From contig JAKCPI010015339.1 of the NCBI GenBank assembly GCA_023213315.1, positions 1-64,000 on the forward strand: a stretch of DNA of 64,000 nucleotides, written 5' to 3'. Source of the stretch: Euborellia annulipes (Eukaryota; Arthropoda; Insecta; Dermaptera; Anisolabididae). The translations under genes were made by a program, and so were the position numbers. The notes under the pieces were generated by a model. That model saw only the letters and a list, made by a program, of their open reading frames with translations, had not been told where the DNA came from and searched no databases. Below, in pieces: positions 33,853-44,826 of this stretch. Each line of letters begins with the position of its first letter. Position 1 is the first letter of the stretch.

Positions 33853-34013
33853 GCCCTCGGGCTTGGTGTATGTTGTAGCGTTATTGTCTTCTATACCAGG
33901 GGTCGCGGGTTCGGATCTCAAGCAGTCCGATGATTTTATTTATGCGAATTGGATACCAAATATATATACCGGTATATTATAAAAATGTTAGTATCGTTAA
34001 AAGTCTTACGTGT
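33853..34013 (+). mobile_element. tRNA-derived SINE, 3' truncated
   Basis: GCCCTCGGGCTTGGTGTATG, GGGTTCGGATCTC, GATGATTTTATT, GGATACCAAAT; ends abruptly at GTCTTACGTG where a TIR element fragment begins. Confidence 0.85.
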
Positions 34014-34229
34014 AAGTCCATTTTCTATTGTTTCAAGAAAATAAAAAGTTAACATATCGGTTTATTCAAAAATTTATTTATCGACCAATTTTCAATTGCA
34101 AACATGGGAATTTTTTAAGTAATTTACCACTAGCTATTTATAACAGTTATATATAGAAAATCTATATTAATTTAAACATAAATTATGTGATATCTCATTA
34201 CTTACACCACTTTCAAAATAAACGGTCCA
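34014..34229. mobile_element. Fragment of GGACCGTTTATTTTGAAAG element
   Basis: TAAGTCCATTTTCTATTG at the left and ACACCACTTTCAAAATAAAC plus GGTCC at the right match the 1-kb element at 47,399-48,410, with most of the interior missing. Confidence 0.7.
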
Positions 34230-34561
34230 TTTATTTCCTGCAATTTTTAATATAAAATACAAGTTATCTTAATATTATTATTTTTTTGTATTATTATAAC
34301 TTAAATAAATCCTTATAGTGCCAAAAATGTCTTTATTAAGAAACCGAAAAAAACAGCTGATTAAAAAGTCGGCCATGTTGGCCGTCTCAGACAGCCTTAA
34401 AAGGAAAATTACAATGCCTTTGTATTGTAAAAAAGAGAAAGTAATTAGAAACCGTGTTGTAAAATTACAATATTTACGCTAATTTTCGAAGAGAATTGTA
34501 ATTTTAAAATGTTATTTTTTTTTTTTGTAAAAATTTTTTGAATGCATAAATTTGTATATTT

Positions 34562-35099
34562 GGATCCTGTTATGCATTAGTGTGTCAAGCGCCCGAGATT
34601 TGAGAAAATTAACATTAAAGCTTTTCTGATTTACATTCTTTTGATTAGATTATATCTTATATATTTTTTTTTTTTTTTTGTCACAAATCAGGGGCGTATA
34701 TAGAAATTTTTTTCGGGGGGGGGGGCGGAACTCAAAAATTTTTCTGCGGAAAATTTTTTTTTTAAGAAACTAAATTTTTTTTCACACGAAATTTTTTGGG
34801 GAACATTTTTTCCTCTGCGGAACAAAAGTTTTCCATCCTGCGGAAAAATTTGTTGCGCTGATATCTGTATATCCCTATATATGTATATGTGTTTGGGAAA
34901 TTTCGGGGGGGCGGGCCCCCTCGCCCCCCTTATATACGCCCCTGTCACAAATTGTGCAATTAACATTAAATATAAATTTTTTTAGGACATATTTCATAAA
35001 AAATACTATTAATTATAGCATTTGAAACAATATTCTGTGCTTAACTCAATTTTTAATTTTTTCTTTTGGCGTTTGACACACTAATGCGTAACAGGGTCC
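34562..35099. mobile_element. TIR element GGACCCTGTTACGCATTAG
   Basis: Ends GGATCCTGTTATGCATTAGT / CTAATGCGTAACAGGGTCC over about 30 bp; possible ATTT target duplication. Contains a nested hAT MITE (34,689-34,944). Half copy at 18,889. Confidence 0.82.
34689..34944 (-). mobile_element. hAT-type MITE (CAGGGGC ends)
   Basis: CAGGGGCGTATATAG / TATATACGCCCCTG with perfect duplication TCACAAAT (34,681-34,688, 34,945-34,952). Same family as 816-1,062. Confidence 0.93.
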
Positions 35100-35930
35100 A
35101 TTTAGTGTACAATGTTAGTTAACTGATAATTATCATTTATAAGGGACATTTGTAAATTTAGTATACTATAACAAAAAAATTAAAAATTTTTTTAGAGTGT
35201 AGTCAAACTGTGAGCTGCGGCTCAGTTAAATGGGCGTCACGTATCGCCAAATTAATCCAATATTAGACAGATGTTTTGATTTAGGAAATCGCTTGAAAAT
35301 TCTGATTTATATTAAGAGAGCCTTGAACCAAAAAGTTTTGGAAAGCTTTGCTGTATACTACTCTAATACTGTGACTACGATGTGTGAAAACTAAATCCCT
35401 TATCGAAGACGGTTTTTCAAGAGAATCCCTTCACGACCTCTACATGTTCTAAAAATGCTCTCTAAACAAATGTCAAAACGAGATGCAGATGTCTTTTTTA
35501 ACTATTAGATATATTTGATCGATTTCTAATTAAATATTTTTTTTTTTTTTTATTTTAAACAAACATAAAAGAACACACACACACACAAAAAGAAACACTT
35601 TACTTAATGTTATTTATATCAGATCTCTTCTAAGTGCTATAAAGTATAATGAATTATTTACTCCACGACTCGTCTGTTGTTTTTTTTTTTTGTTTTTTTT
35701 TACGAATCGTTAATTTCAGCCTCTCTCTTGATGAGAGAGAGAGAGAGAGAAAGAGTACTCTTCACCTTAATTAGGCCAAATGTCCTCCTTGCCTGCCTCC
35801 ATTTCCTACTTTACCCCCCCCACCCCCCACCCTCCTTGAGTCAACTTTCGTGCTTGAAGGTTAAACCTACCCCAACATTTGAACATGAACCTTTAAAATG
35901 AGTTCACATTTGTTGTTTATTATTAAAAGA
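35100..35930. other. No recognised content; CA and GA microsatellites
   Basis: (CA)n at 35,575-35,587, (GA)n at 35,737-35,751 and pyrimidine-rich AT sequence. 35,215-35,460 is less repetitive but gives no protein match I can name. Confidence 0.45.
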
Positions 35931-36113
35931 AAATTTCTATAAATAAAGTGGAGTAGGAGCGAAGATGTTTTTCATGTTTTTGCCGATAAGATGGCGTTGT
36001 GTGTTTTAAAAAGTAAGCCAAAAAAAAACACCTATTACAAAAATTTGCCAAGAGATGTCAGAATGGTAGCTAATAATATAAGGCATTTGGTTGATTTTCA
36101 TTGATCTTTTAAT

Positions 36114-36554
36114 CAGGGACGTCATTTGAGGGGGGGGGACAGAGGGGTCAGGGGGCCCCCTTAAAAGTTTTGGAATAAAATAGTAAATTCTGAGTTTTGC
36201 CCTTACATTCAAACAAACTCAAGTTCTCTCTCCTTATAAATAAGTATAGAAGATGGTATAGATAAAAATATAGAGGTAAATATATGTTTATATGTATAAA
36301 AATTGAGTAGCACAGGCAGGGCCGGAACTAGGAGATTTTTTAAGGGGGGCAAAATTTAATTTGCCGCCCCATCCTTAAAATTTTCTATACAAAATTCATA
36401 TCATTTTACCTTTTTTTTAGTAAATCTTTCTTTAATTGCCGCCCCCTGATATCTGCCGCCCGGGGCTACGCACCCACTGCCCCCTCTAGATCCGGCCCTG
36501 AGCACAGGAAAGAAAAAAAAAATTTTTGCCTGAAAAACTGAAATAACGTCACTG
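36114..36554. mobile_element. hAT-type element with nested hAT
   Basis: CAGGGACGTCATTTGAG / AAATAACGTCACTG ends with perfect duplication CTTTTAAT (36,106-36,113, 36,555-36,562). The homologous repeat at 32,600-32,650 has CTTTTAATAATGAATAC uninterrupted, so the target site is confirmed. Confidence 0.9.
36317..36500 (+). mobile_element. hAT-type MITE (CAGGGCCGGAAC)
   Basis: CAGGGCCGGAACTAGG / TAGATCCGGCCCTG, duplication AGCACAGG (36,309-36,316, 36,501-36,508), inserted into the outer hAT. Confidence 0.93.
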
Positions 36555-36611
36555 CTTTTAATACTTTATATAAATGTTATTATATATTATGTATCATTTA
36601 TAAAAGCATAA

Positions 36612-37257
36612 AAAAATCTGGTGTGACTGTCGCACAGAACACAACTTTCTATTACCGAAGGTGCTTGCAGCAAATTTTAAGAAAATCGAAAAAAAAAACT
36701 GAAAAAATACATCAGAAACATCTAACCAAGTATTTATTAATTTAAATAAGCGAAAAATGTAGGTACCGTCGGGAGTCGCACCACGGATCTGTCGATTTAC
36801 GCTCAACATGCCCTACTACTGGATCACAGTACCGACTCCCGGCGGTACCTACATTTTTCGCTTATTTAAATTAATAAATACTTGGTTATATGTTTCTCAT
36901 AATTACTTCATGGGCCAACACATGATATATATAATTCTTTACTTAAAATTACATCAGTAAAGCCTACTAGTACTTTTTGGCCGATTTTGATTAAAAGCTT
37001 ACTTTCACGCCCTAGGGGGGTGCATAACTTAAATATAAAATTTCAACCTCCTAGCTCAATTCCTTCATGCTTTAAATTGAACCAAGACACAGACAGACAG
37101 ACCATGTCACGAAAAGCACTTTTTTGAACTCAAGGGACCTCAAAACGTGTATATCCATCAAAATATCGACATCGAATTTTTGACATGAAACCATTACTTT
37201 CTATATATATGTAGGCTATATGACATATATATACAGTATATAGGTAAGAGAAAGTAA
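36612..37257 (+). mobile_element. Family A element with foldback insertion
   Basis: 5' hairpin collapsed; GAAAATCGAAAAAAAAAACTG runs to 36,712, then a foldback, then CATCAGTAAAGCCTACTAG to the 3' hairpin at 37,257. Confidence 0.8.
36713..36897. mobile_element. Foldback element with tRNA-like loop
   Basis: Arms of about 60 bp (TAACCAAGTATTTATTAATT...GGTACCGTCGGGAGTCG and reverse) around a 50-bp loop. On the minus strand GGGAGTCG...CGACTCCC could pair as an acceptor-like stem, but there is no proper B box. Confidence 0.75.
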
Positions 37258-37480
37258 TAATTAATTTATGAATTTTAATCAAAATTGTTTTAGCGGATTT
37301 TGAGAAAATCCGAAAAAACTGAAAAAGTACATCAGTAAAGGACCTACTATTTGACGGTTTTATTTAAATGCTTATTTTCGTGTCTAATGGGAGTACCTAA
37401 CTTAAATATAAAATTCCAATTTCTTAGCTCATTTTCTCTAGCTTTATTTTGAACACACAAACACACAGTAGACAGGCCAA
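37258..37480 (+). mobile_element. Family A 3' fragment
   Basis: AATTTATGAATTTTAATC, CATCAGTAAAGGACCTAC, GTACCTAACTTAAATATAAA, GAACACACAAACACACAG; abuts the previous copy in the same orientation. Confidence 0.65.
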
Positions 37481-37733
37481 AACGTGTATTTCAGTAAAAA
37501 GAAAATGTAATATGCGGTACGGTATATGAATGTATTTTTTTTCCCCATCCTAATAATAAAATAAGCATTGATCTATCTGCTGCTGCTGCTGTTCGCTGTC
37601 GAATTTACCAAAGCAAATAAAATAGAATAAACTATGTCAATAAAGAGGAAATATAGTCAGCAACAAAGATAGAAAGATATTATTTATGTTAGAGAAATGT
37701 AGACAGACATTGGCAATCAATGAAAATACTTTT

Positions 37734-38800
37734 TACTTTCTCTTACCCTATATATGAAATATATATATATATATATATATAATATAAAGAGAGAGAAAGT
37801 ATTGCGATCATGTCAAAAAATTCGATGTTGAGATTTTGACGGAAATACATGTTTTGAGGTCCCCTGAGTCCAAAAAAGTGAGTCCCGCAAATTGGTCTGT
37901 GAGTGGACATTTTAGCCATGAAGAAAATGAGCTAGGAGGTTGAAATTTTATATTTAAGTTAAGGTGCGTGGTGTCTCGGGGTGCTAATTTTGGGTGTTGC
38001 AGCGGCCACAATTTTGAAGCTATCGACCTCAAATTTGTTTTAAATTAAAGCTATTTAAAATATCTACAACTTATAGAAGCCCTTTTTTGATTTTCGAAAA
38101 AATAAATTTTTTTTAGATTAATCCATTAAAGAAAAGATATTTTTAAAAATTCGCTCTATATCTTATAGATAATTAAATTTGTAATCATTGTGTTAAAAAA
38201 TAATTAATTTTTTACCTTTGATTAATTAGCTGGAAACTTTAAAATGAAATTAAATAAATCCCTTGTATTGCTATGGGAAAAACTAACGCCATCTCTTGCC
38301 GCCTAGAGTAACTCGGTACTGAATCGTCTTCTAACGGCTTTTCGAGACGCGCACCTTAAGCACCCCCCGAACTCGTGTAAATAAGCTTTTAAACAAAATC
38401 GGCCAAAAAGTAATACTAGTACTTTACTTATGTACTTTTTCAGTTATTTTCGATTTTCTCAAAATTTGCTCCAACGATTTTGTTTAAAATTCATAAATCA
38501 ACTATTTTTTAGATGCGCTTTAAAATGTATATTCTCATTTTTCCCTTGAAATCTTTTGAAGCACACTTTACTCTTGTAATTCATAGGGAAGATAGGAGAA
38601 ATGGTTGCTATGGTAACAAAATATAAATATTTTTTGGTTTATAAATTTTATCATCTTTTAAATTCGAATGTACCGTTCTGTCGGGAACTAAATATATGTC
38701 GACGACAAAAAAATCTGGTGTGACAAGCACAGAACACAACTTTCGATTACCGAAGGTAAGAGAAAGTTGTGTGCTGTGCGACCAGTCACACCAGGTTTTT
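37734..38800 (-). mobile_element. Family A copy split by piggyBac-like MITE
   Basis: 3' hairpin (with a TA expansion) at 37,734-37,803, family sequence to 37,962, MITE, then core at about 38,411 and 5' hairpin 38,711-38,800. Confidence 0.85.
37963..38355 (+). mobile_element. piggyBac-like MITE
   Basis: GGTGCGTGGTGTCTCGG / TTTTCGAGACGCGCACC ends flanked by TTAA on both sides (37,959-37,962, 38,356-38,359), the piggyBac target. Complete relative at 58,143; half copies in the palindrome arms. Confidence 0.88.
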
Positions 38801-39340
38801 ATTTTTTTTAAGATTAGGTGGTCGGACATTTAGATATTGAAAAACTTGGCCAAGCTCAAAAAATAATAGATTAGATTAGTTTCCCTCTCAACAATTATTT
38901 GAAACTTTCTAAAATGCAGAATTTCTGAGTTATCCCGGAAGAAAGAAAAATTCCGCCTTTATAATCAGGTCAAAGATACGCGTACATACAAACATCAAAA
39001 ATTCATGGAGAAAAATAAATTAATCGCTCAGGCCAGGAAATTGACTGACCTTTCAATCAGCTTAGGTTAAATTTTTTCTTTAACGATTCTATTGTTTATA
39101 TAATAATAATAATAATAATAATAATGATTATCTATTTTATTAGCAAGTCAGTCGCTATCTCTATGCAATCATCAGAGTCAATCAGAAACAACTTTTAATA
39201 AACTCTCTTATCTACTTATTTTTATGCTAAACCCTACATTTATTACTTTCTCTTATTTCATATACGCTATGAAATAAGAAAAAGCTCAGTAGAGGCTTGA
39301 TTATACAGAAATTCGGATATTCAAATTAGCCATTAATATA
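38801..39340. other. No recognised content; ATA microsatellite
   Basis: (ATA)n at 39,099-39,125; otherwise unclassified AT-rich sequence. Confidence 0.45.
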
Positions 39341-39677
39341 TAGGGGAGATCAGGGTAAAACGACACACTTGGGTAAAATGAAATAGTTGATGGTTTCTCG
39401 ACACTGGGGAAATTTGTAGTCAAAAAAGGAGTAATTTCAGTGAGCACACTCTAGCTAGCCTCCAGTAAGCGAGCTTGTTGTCTGTCTCTCAGTGGCGACA
39501 CAGTGGTCAGATCTAATGATAATCCTATCTCGAGTCTATTCTATCGCTGATATTAGCGCTCCCTTCTTTCAAGGAAAGGATTAACTTTATAATACTATTA
39601 TTTTCGGATTCCTTGTACTTTTAGTTAGAGAACTTTGAATTTCATGTACAATAATATAAATTTTAATAAGATTTAAA

Positions 39678-39918
39678 TAAAATTATTATTATTTTTTCGA
39701 TGGAAATGCATGAACATGTTGATTGTTAATGGGATGATTTTATTATTTATTTATTTTATTTTCTTTTTTTTTTTTTTTCCTTTTGTTTTGTTTTGTTTTG
39801 TTGTATTTGTTATTGTATTTAAATTTGTATTGTGTTTGTTGGACCTAGCACCGAGGACTGGTGCTCTAAGCGGGTCGTAATAATAATAAATTTATTTATT
39901 TATTTATTTATTTAATAA
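39678..39918 (+). mobile_element. 5'-truncated LINE tail with 22-bp target duplication
   Basis: A 22-bp direct repeat (39,656-39,677 and 39,919-39,940, containing TTTTAATAAGATTTAAA) brackets 241 bp. The insert ends GGTGCTCTAAGCGGGTCGTA and an (ATTT)n tail. Long variable duplications plus a simple-repeat tail are the mark of target-primed reverse transcription; only the 3' UTR was copied. Confidence 0.8.
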
Positions 39919-39989
39919 ATAAATTTTAATAAGATTTAAACTTTCGACCGTTGGTTCTCGTTGAAACATTTTGTAAATTAAATTAAATA

Positions 39990-40150
39990 TAAAATTAAAC
40001 ACTAGTTTCAAAGGTTTATAATTAAAAATAAACTTAATATATTTCGAAATCTTGTCATCATCGAAGTGATTAATTTAATACATGTATTAGAATGTAATCA
40101 TCTGATGATGACAAGAAATTGTCGAAATATATTAATTAATTTTATTTAAA
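39990..40150. mobile_element. Foldback with hammerhead-like motif
   Basis: Inverted TTAATATATTTCGAAATCTTG / GACAAGAAATTGTCGAAATA. Plus strand CTGATGA (40,102-40,108), perfect stem II GACAA/TTGTC, GAAA; the expected CGTC is replaced by TATATT, so probably inactive. Confidence 0.55.
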
Positions 40151-40340
40151 CTTGAAAATATAGGTTTAATTTGTATATTTAATTTAATATAAATTTTGTT
40201 TTTATTTATTACTAAGTCAGTCAAGGTAAAAACGACTCACGAAGCCCTAGGGTAAAATGACACACTATGTACTTTTACCCTTATGTGCGTTAAGGTAACT
40301 CAAAAAAAAAAAGGAACATTAAATTGATGAAAGAAATAAA

Positions 40341-41181
40341 AAAAATCTGCTGTGACTGGTGCATAGCACACAACTTTCTCTTACCTTTGGTAATCGAAAG
40401 TTCCCACACAGCACGGAATATTGCAATCTTGCTCAATGTTGACAATATTGCGGCAACATTGATGCAATATTGCAGCTCAAACAACAATATTTCTAGTTTG
40501 GAATATTGCCGCTGCAATGTTGCCAAGATTCGCAATGTTTCTGCAACATTGCTGCAATATTTTGTGCTGTGTGGGTTGTGTTCTGTGCTTGTCACACCAG
40601 ATTTTTTTGTGTCGACACATATTTAGTTTTCCGCCGATATAGTAAAATTTATTAGTATGGGAAAATATTTATATTTTGTTATCATGGCAACCATTTCTCC
40701 TATCTTTCCTATGAAGAACAAGAGTAAAGTGGTCTTCAGAAGATATCTATGACAAAATGAGAATACACATTTTAAAGAGCATCTAAAAAATAGTTGATTT
40801 ATGAATTTTTAAAAAAATCGTTGGAGCAAATTTTGAGAAAAACAAAAAAAAACTGAAAAAAGAAAAGAAGAAAAAAGAAAAGTACAATAGTAATAGTACT
40901 AGTACTCTTTGGTCGATTTTGTTCAAAAGCTTCGTGTCACGTCCCATGGGGGTGCCTAACTTAAATATAAAATTTCAACCTCCTAGCTCTTTCCGTTATT
41001 GAGATATTTTGTTCACAGACACACAGACACACAGAGACAGACCATGTCGCGAAAACCACTTTTTTGGATTCAGGGGACTTCAAAACGTGCATACCCATCA
41101 AAATTTTGACATCGAATTTTTGACATGAATCCAATACTTTCTCTCTCTATATATTAACATATATAGAGGTGAGAGAAAGTA
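40341..41181 (+). mobile_element. Family A element with nested MITE
   Basis: 5' hairpin split at 40,403-40,575; middle, core TAGTACTAGTACTC, CAGACACACAGAGACAGACC and 3' hairpin to 41,181. Confidence 0.87.
40403..40575. mobile_element. MITE with CCCACACAGCAC ends and GCAATATTG words
   Basis: 12-bp perfect ends CCCACACAGCAC / GTGCTGTGTGGG. Because it sits in a family A hairpin the empty site is known (GAAAGTTGTGTTC): only TT is duplicated. Interior is made of GCAATATTGC / GCAACATTG words in both orientations. Confidence 0.85.
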
Positions 41182-41316
41182 AGAAGCAGAAGAGCGTCGA
41201 AAAATCTTTCGACAATTTAGCTTGCATTTACTGCAACGAACTGTATTCAAAATCAAGATCAGGAGAAATGGGGCTATAGTCCATGAAATGTAAACTGTGA
41301 ACACATTTAGAATGTA

Positions 41317-41522
41317 CAGTGAGCGCCACAATTAAGTCCCCACCTGATAGCTTTAGCCTAAGTATATGGTAAATGGTGAAATAATTTTAAATTTGAAAAG
41401 GTAAAATAAAATCATATGTACCAGATTTTACGTTTTACCTTTTCGGTCACTTTACACTATATACTATATCGTATACTTATGGCTAAAGCTATTAAGTGGG
41501 GACTTAATTGTGGCGCTCACTG
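41317..41522. mobile_element. Tc1/mariner-type MITE (CAGTGAGCGCC)
   Basis: CAGTGAGCGCCACAATTAAG / CTTAATTGTGGCGCTCACTG flanked by TA (41,315-41,316, 41,523-41,524). Non-coding; related ends at 52,587. Confidence 0.9.
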
Positions 41523-42314
41523 TACAAGGTTGAACAAAAAAAGCAAAGTAGTTTACTTATGAAATTTGTAATAAAATAAAATAAATGATCGCAATAGTTT
41601 AGATATCCGAGTATTTTTTCTGGGCTCTCTATAACTTCTATAATTTAATTTCGAAATTCCATCGAAAAGTTAGTAAAATAGAGTGGACACTTCGCAATAA
41701 TATATAATAAATATCTGTTCGGTTAATCGGTTTCTATACAATTGAGGTTATCCGTTCGAACAACATTTAGGAAATTGATTTGTGTTGTGTGTGTGTGTGT
41801 GTGTGTGTGATCACAAAACTAGCTTGGGTAGCTCGCGGTTGTTTAAATGAATCCAAAACCCACCTTTAACGTATCCGAAACGTCGGTAATAAAATCAAGT
41901 TTTTTATCATTGCCGCTATCGATCCTCTACTATTTATCTATTAATACAAATAAATATAATAGATGGCCTATATTTATTTCAATCAATTTCCTATGACTTG
42001 CTGGATTATGGGAAGAAAATTGCCAGAGGTCAGGAATTGTTTAAAAATACCCTAAGGCCGGTCTGACACACAGTAACAGACAATTTGTCTGTGAACAAAA
42101 TCGCCTATTTAAAAACCTACGATGTTTAGCAGAGCGCAATATTTTTGTTTGCGACGAAATGTCTCGTCTGTTCGACCAAATGAGAGAAGAAACGAAACCA
42201 TAATTTAAAACAATTTAGAAGAAGCGAGATTTCTACATCTATAAAAACTGGAGATATGATACGAGTATCTTTATTTTGAATGAATCTGCCCCTTTTTATT
42301 TATTATATTTAATA
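41523..42314. other. No gene; GT microsatellite, hammerhead-like scrap
   Basis: (GT)n at 41,784-41,809; TCCGAAACGTCGGTAAT at 41,875 resembles the 3' half of a Penelope-type hammerhead. GTCTGACACACAGTAACAG and GCGACGAAATGTCTCG recall 56,878-57,110. Confidence 0.4.
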
Positions 42315-42431
42315 CTAGCCGCGCTGTACATACATAGATATTTCTCTATACATTTGAAATCGTAACTTTAGGAATTAATAACTCTAATAGTTATAGAAAT
42401 TTCGGAACCCGAGTATCCATAGCGTCTATTG
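42315..42431 (+). mobile_element. RTE-like unit fragment
   Basis: TACTAGCCGCGCTGTACATA, TATTTCTCTATACATTTG, AAATCGTAACTTTAGG match 44,279-44,826. Confidence 0.55.
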
Positions 42432-42541
42432 AATTCTAATATATCGGCGGAAACTAAATGTATCTCGATACGAAAAAATCTGGTGTGACAAGCACAGAAC
42501 ACAACTTTCGATTACAGAAGGTAAGAGAAAGTTGTGTTCTG
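42432..42541 (-). mobile_element. Family A 5' fragment, reverse
   Basis: CTAATATATCGGCGGAAAC, then the 5' hairpin cut at GTTGTGTTCTG. Confidence 0.75.
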
Positions 42542-42561
42542 ATCTTAACTTATGGATGTTT

Positions 42562-42820
42562 TAAATACTCTTTGGCGGATTTTGTTTAAAAGGTTCGTGT
42601 CACGTCCCAGGGGGGTACTTAACTAAAATATAAAATTTCAACCTCCTAACTCTTTACATTCTTGAAATATTTTGTTCACAGACACACAGACAGACCATGT
42701 CGCGAAATTTTGGATTCAGGGGACCTCAAAACGTGTATATCCATCAAAATCTCGATATAGAATTTTTCACTTGAATCCAATACTTTCTCTCTCTCTAAAT
42801 ATAGAGTTAAGAGAAAGTAA
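42562..42820 (+). mobile_element. Family A 3' fragment
   Basis: CTCTTTGGCGGATTTTG, GTCACGTCCCAGG, CAGACACACAGACAGACC, 3' hairpin to 42,820. Lies head to head with the reverse 5' fragment. Confidence 0.75.
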
Positions 42821-42924
42821 AATCCATGTGTAGAGTGCAATTAGAGTTTTGATCAAGAAAAATAATTTTTTAGTCATTTTTCAAGTACGGTTAATTATTT
42901 CAAATGTGATGTGAAATAACAGTC

Positions 42925-43401
42925 GTTTTAGCCCCAACTTGGAGGCGATCGCCCCCAAGTGGGCAATAAATAAGTGGGGGGTGGGCGATGAATATTCAAA
43001 GGGGGGAACTTAAAATAGTACTGTACAATAACAAAGTTTTCAAACTTTCATTTATTTTTTCAAATTTTAACTGTCAACTTTCTTAATTTTTGTTAATTTA
43101 AAAATGAAAACATGTACACAAGTTTTTTAAATGTACGTCAATGATCTTAGTTAATTACACGTATTTCACTTCAAAAAAAAAAAAATTTAATTTTTTTCTA
43201 TTTTGAGTGACCGGATAAAACTGCTTTGGTTGTTTTTATATACGGTAATAATATTGTTTAAAATAATAAAACCTCTTTATTATTTATACTTTAATTAAAA
43301 TTAAAATTAAGCATATAATGAAAATGAAAAGGGGGCGATAGGTGTTAGTGAACCTCCAGAAAGGGGGGCAATAGGCCACAAAAGGTTGTGAACCACCGTT
43401 T
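42925..43401. mobile_element. Possible hAT element, ends degraded
   Basis: GCGATCGCCCCCAAGTGGGC and GTGGGCGATG on the left, AAGGGGGCGATAGGTG and GTTGTGAACCACCG on the right look like the C/G-rich subterminal regions of hAT MITEs. No clean 8-bp duplication found. Confidence 0.4.
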
Positions 43402-43419
43402 GAAATTATAACATTTAAG

Positions 43420-44035
43420 AAAAGACAACTCACCTGATAAATACGGACGTTGATGCATCCGAGGCCAGCTTAGCTCAGACCATGCACGGGGCCCCGGGCG
43501 CGCTGGGCTCCGGTCCCTTCCAACGACGACGACGACGATGACGACGGATACGGGGCCCGGCACCGAGAGCACCGATAAAGAGAGAGAATTTAAAAAAAAA
43601 AAAAGTAAAATAAAAAAAGTAAAGAGAGAGAAATTAAAAAAGAGAGCGGCACAGGTCAAACGCGGCACACAGGTGGGGTCAAGTGACAGAGGGCATACGG
43701 TGTCGAACGGAGCTCACCACTCACTGGCCGTCCGGAACATAGCGACGCCGACGTCGACGTCGCACGAGCCGGGAGGGGGTATTGATCGACCAATGACGTT
43801 GCTCCTCCCCTCCGCCGCTGAGAGGAGACACGCCCACGGGGATGCTGTGACGTCGCAAGAGCCGCGTGTGTGTGCTGTTCCGTTCCATTCCGTTCCGCTC
43901 TGATCTGCTCTGTTTGCAACACCTCCACCCCCCACCCCACCCTCTAATTCTAATTGACACCTCGCCATTGTTCAGTCTACTCTTTGCTATTCTCATCAGC
44001 CATCCTGCAAGATATTTCTATTTGATATCGTAAGT
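43420..44035. promoter_or_regulatory. CpG-rich island, candidate bidirectional promoter
   Basis: The only extended GC- and CpG-rich stretch of the window, in sharp contrast to its surroundings, with no sign of inverted ends. It holds GACGACGACGACGATGACGACG, several TGACG half CRE sites (CCAATGACGTTG, GTGACGTCGC) and ACGTCGACGTCGC. On the minus strand TTTATCAG|GTGAGT is a strong splice donor at 43,434/43,433. On the plus strand an initiator-like TTCAGTCTAC at 43,971 is followed by ATATC|GTAAGT at 44,030. This suggests a first exon in each direction. No transcript evidence is available to me. Confidence 0.5.
43434..43458 (-). CDS. Possible first coding exon, 3' part only
   Basis: On the minus strand an ATG at 43,458 opens MHQRPYLSG and runs into a consensus donor (CAG|GTGAGT) at 43,434/43,433. 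Upstream, the frame stays open through the CpG island to about 43,668, but its V/R-rich content looks like 5' UTR. Downstream exons would lie at lower coordinates, where only repeats are seen, so a very long first intron would be needed. The exon may equally be wholly untranslated. Confidence 0.25.
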
Positions 44036-44278
44036 TCCGAGATTAAAATTTCAGAAGTAGATCCGTCGTTTAAGTGCAAGAGTGGAAACTGGGGTCTTAC
44101 CTCAGGTATCTCAAGTTCATTTCATTTATATGTTCTTGATATAGTAGGTAATAATTATAATAGACGGATGGAATTGTGGGTATATTTTGTAACAATATCC
44201 CTAACCCACGTGGTTTCGGTAGCATATGCCTGTCTTCATAAGAGATCTAAAAAATAAATTAGAGAAAATTATCATAAC

Positions 44279-44826
44279 TAGCCGCGTCGCCCGCTTCGTC
44301 CCCCTGGACCCCCCTCCAGCTGGCTCGGGCCCGCCTGCGGCGGACCCTCGCCTTTCTTAATTATGAGAACCCGAGGCGCCCGCCTTTGCATCTAGACAGG
44401 GGGCTTCGCCCTGGACCCCCGCCAGCTGGCTTGGGCCCGCCTGCGGCGGACCCTCGCCTTTGCTTCTTACTAATGAAAAAGAAAAGAATTACTACCTATT
44501 CCAATCCAGAGCCTGCTTGAGGATTTGTTTACATTCATGGAATACACAAATGAAAAGAATACATAAATATTTCTCTATACATTTCCTATGGGAGAAATCG
44601 TAACTCTAAAAATTAATAACTCAAAAAGTTATGGGAATTTCGGGATGAATATAATTTTCCTGTAATCCCGAGAAGGTCCTCTTTATGCATAAAAAATTTC
44701 ATTTCACAATTCCAACGGGAAGTTGCCTAAATAGAGCGTGACAGACAGACAGACAGACGGACAGAAAGACAGAAAGACAGACAGACAGACAGACAGACAG
44801 ACGGACATTAGTGAATTATATATAGA
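44279..44826 (+). mobile_element. RTE-like unit with duplicated GC-rich head
   Basis: Head ACTAGCCGCGTCGCCCGC and GCCCGCCTGCGGCGGACCC occurs twice (about 44,328 and 44,438), then GAAATCGTAACTCTAAAAAT, AGTTATGGGAATTTCGGG, and a long (CAGA)n tract (44,732-44,805) ending ATATATAGATT. The GC-rich head folds as CCCGCCTGCGGCGG. Confidence 0.65.

Noticed and set aside
36780..36830. tRNA-like loop in the foldback
   Set aside because: An acceptor-like stem exists only because it is part of the inverted arms; no B box, and the base before the anticodon is not T.
43538..43903. 121-residue frame on the plus strand of the CpG island
   Set aside because: Lysine-rich then low complexity; overlapping frames are open on both strands because stop codons are rare in GC-rich DNA. 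No family match.
44732..44805. Possible CRISPR-like or regulatory array in the CAGACAGA tract
   Set aside because: It is a plain tetranucleotide microsatellite at the end of an RTE-like unit.
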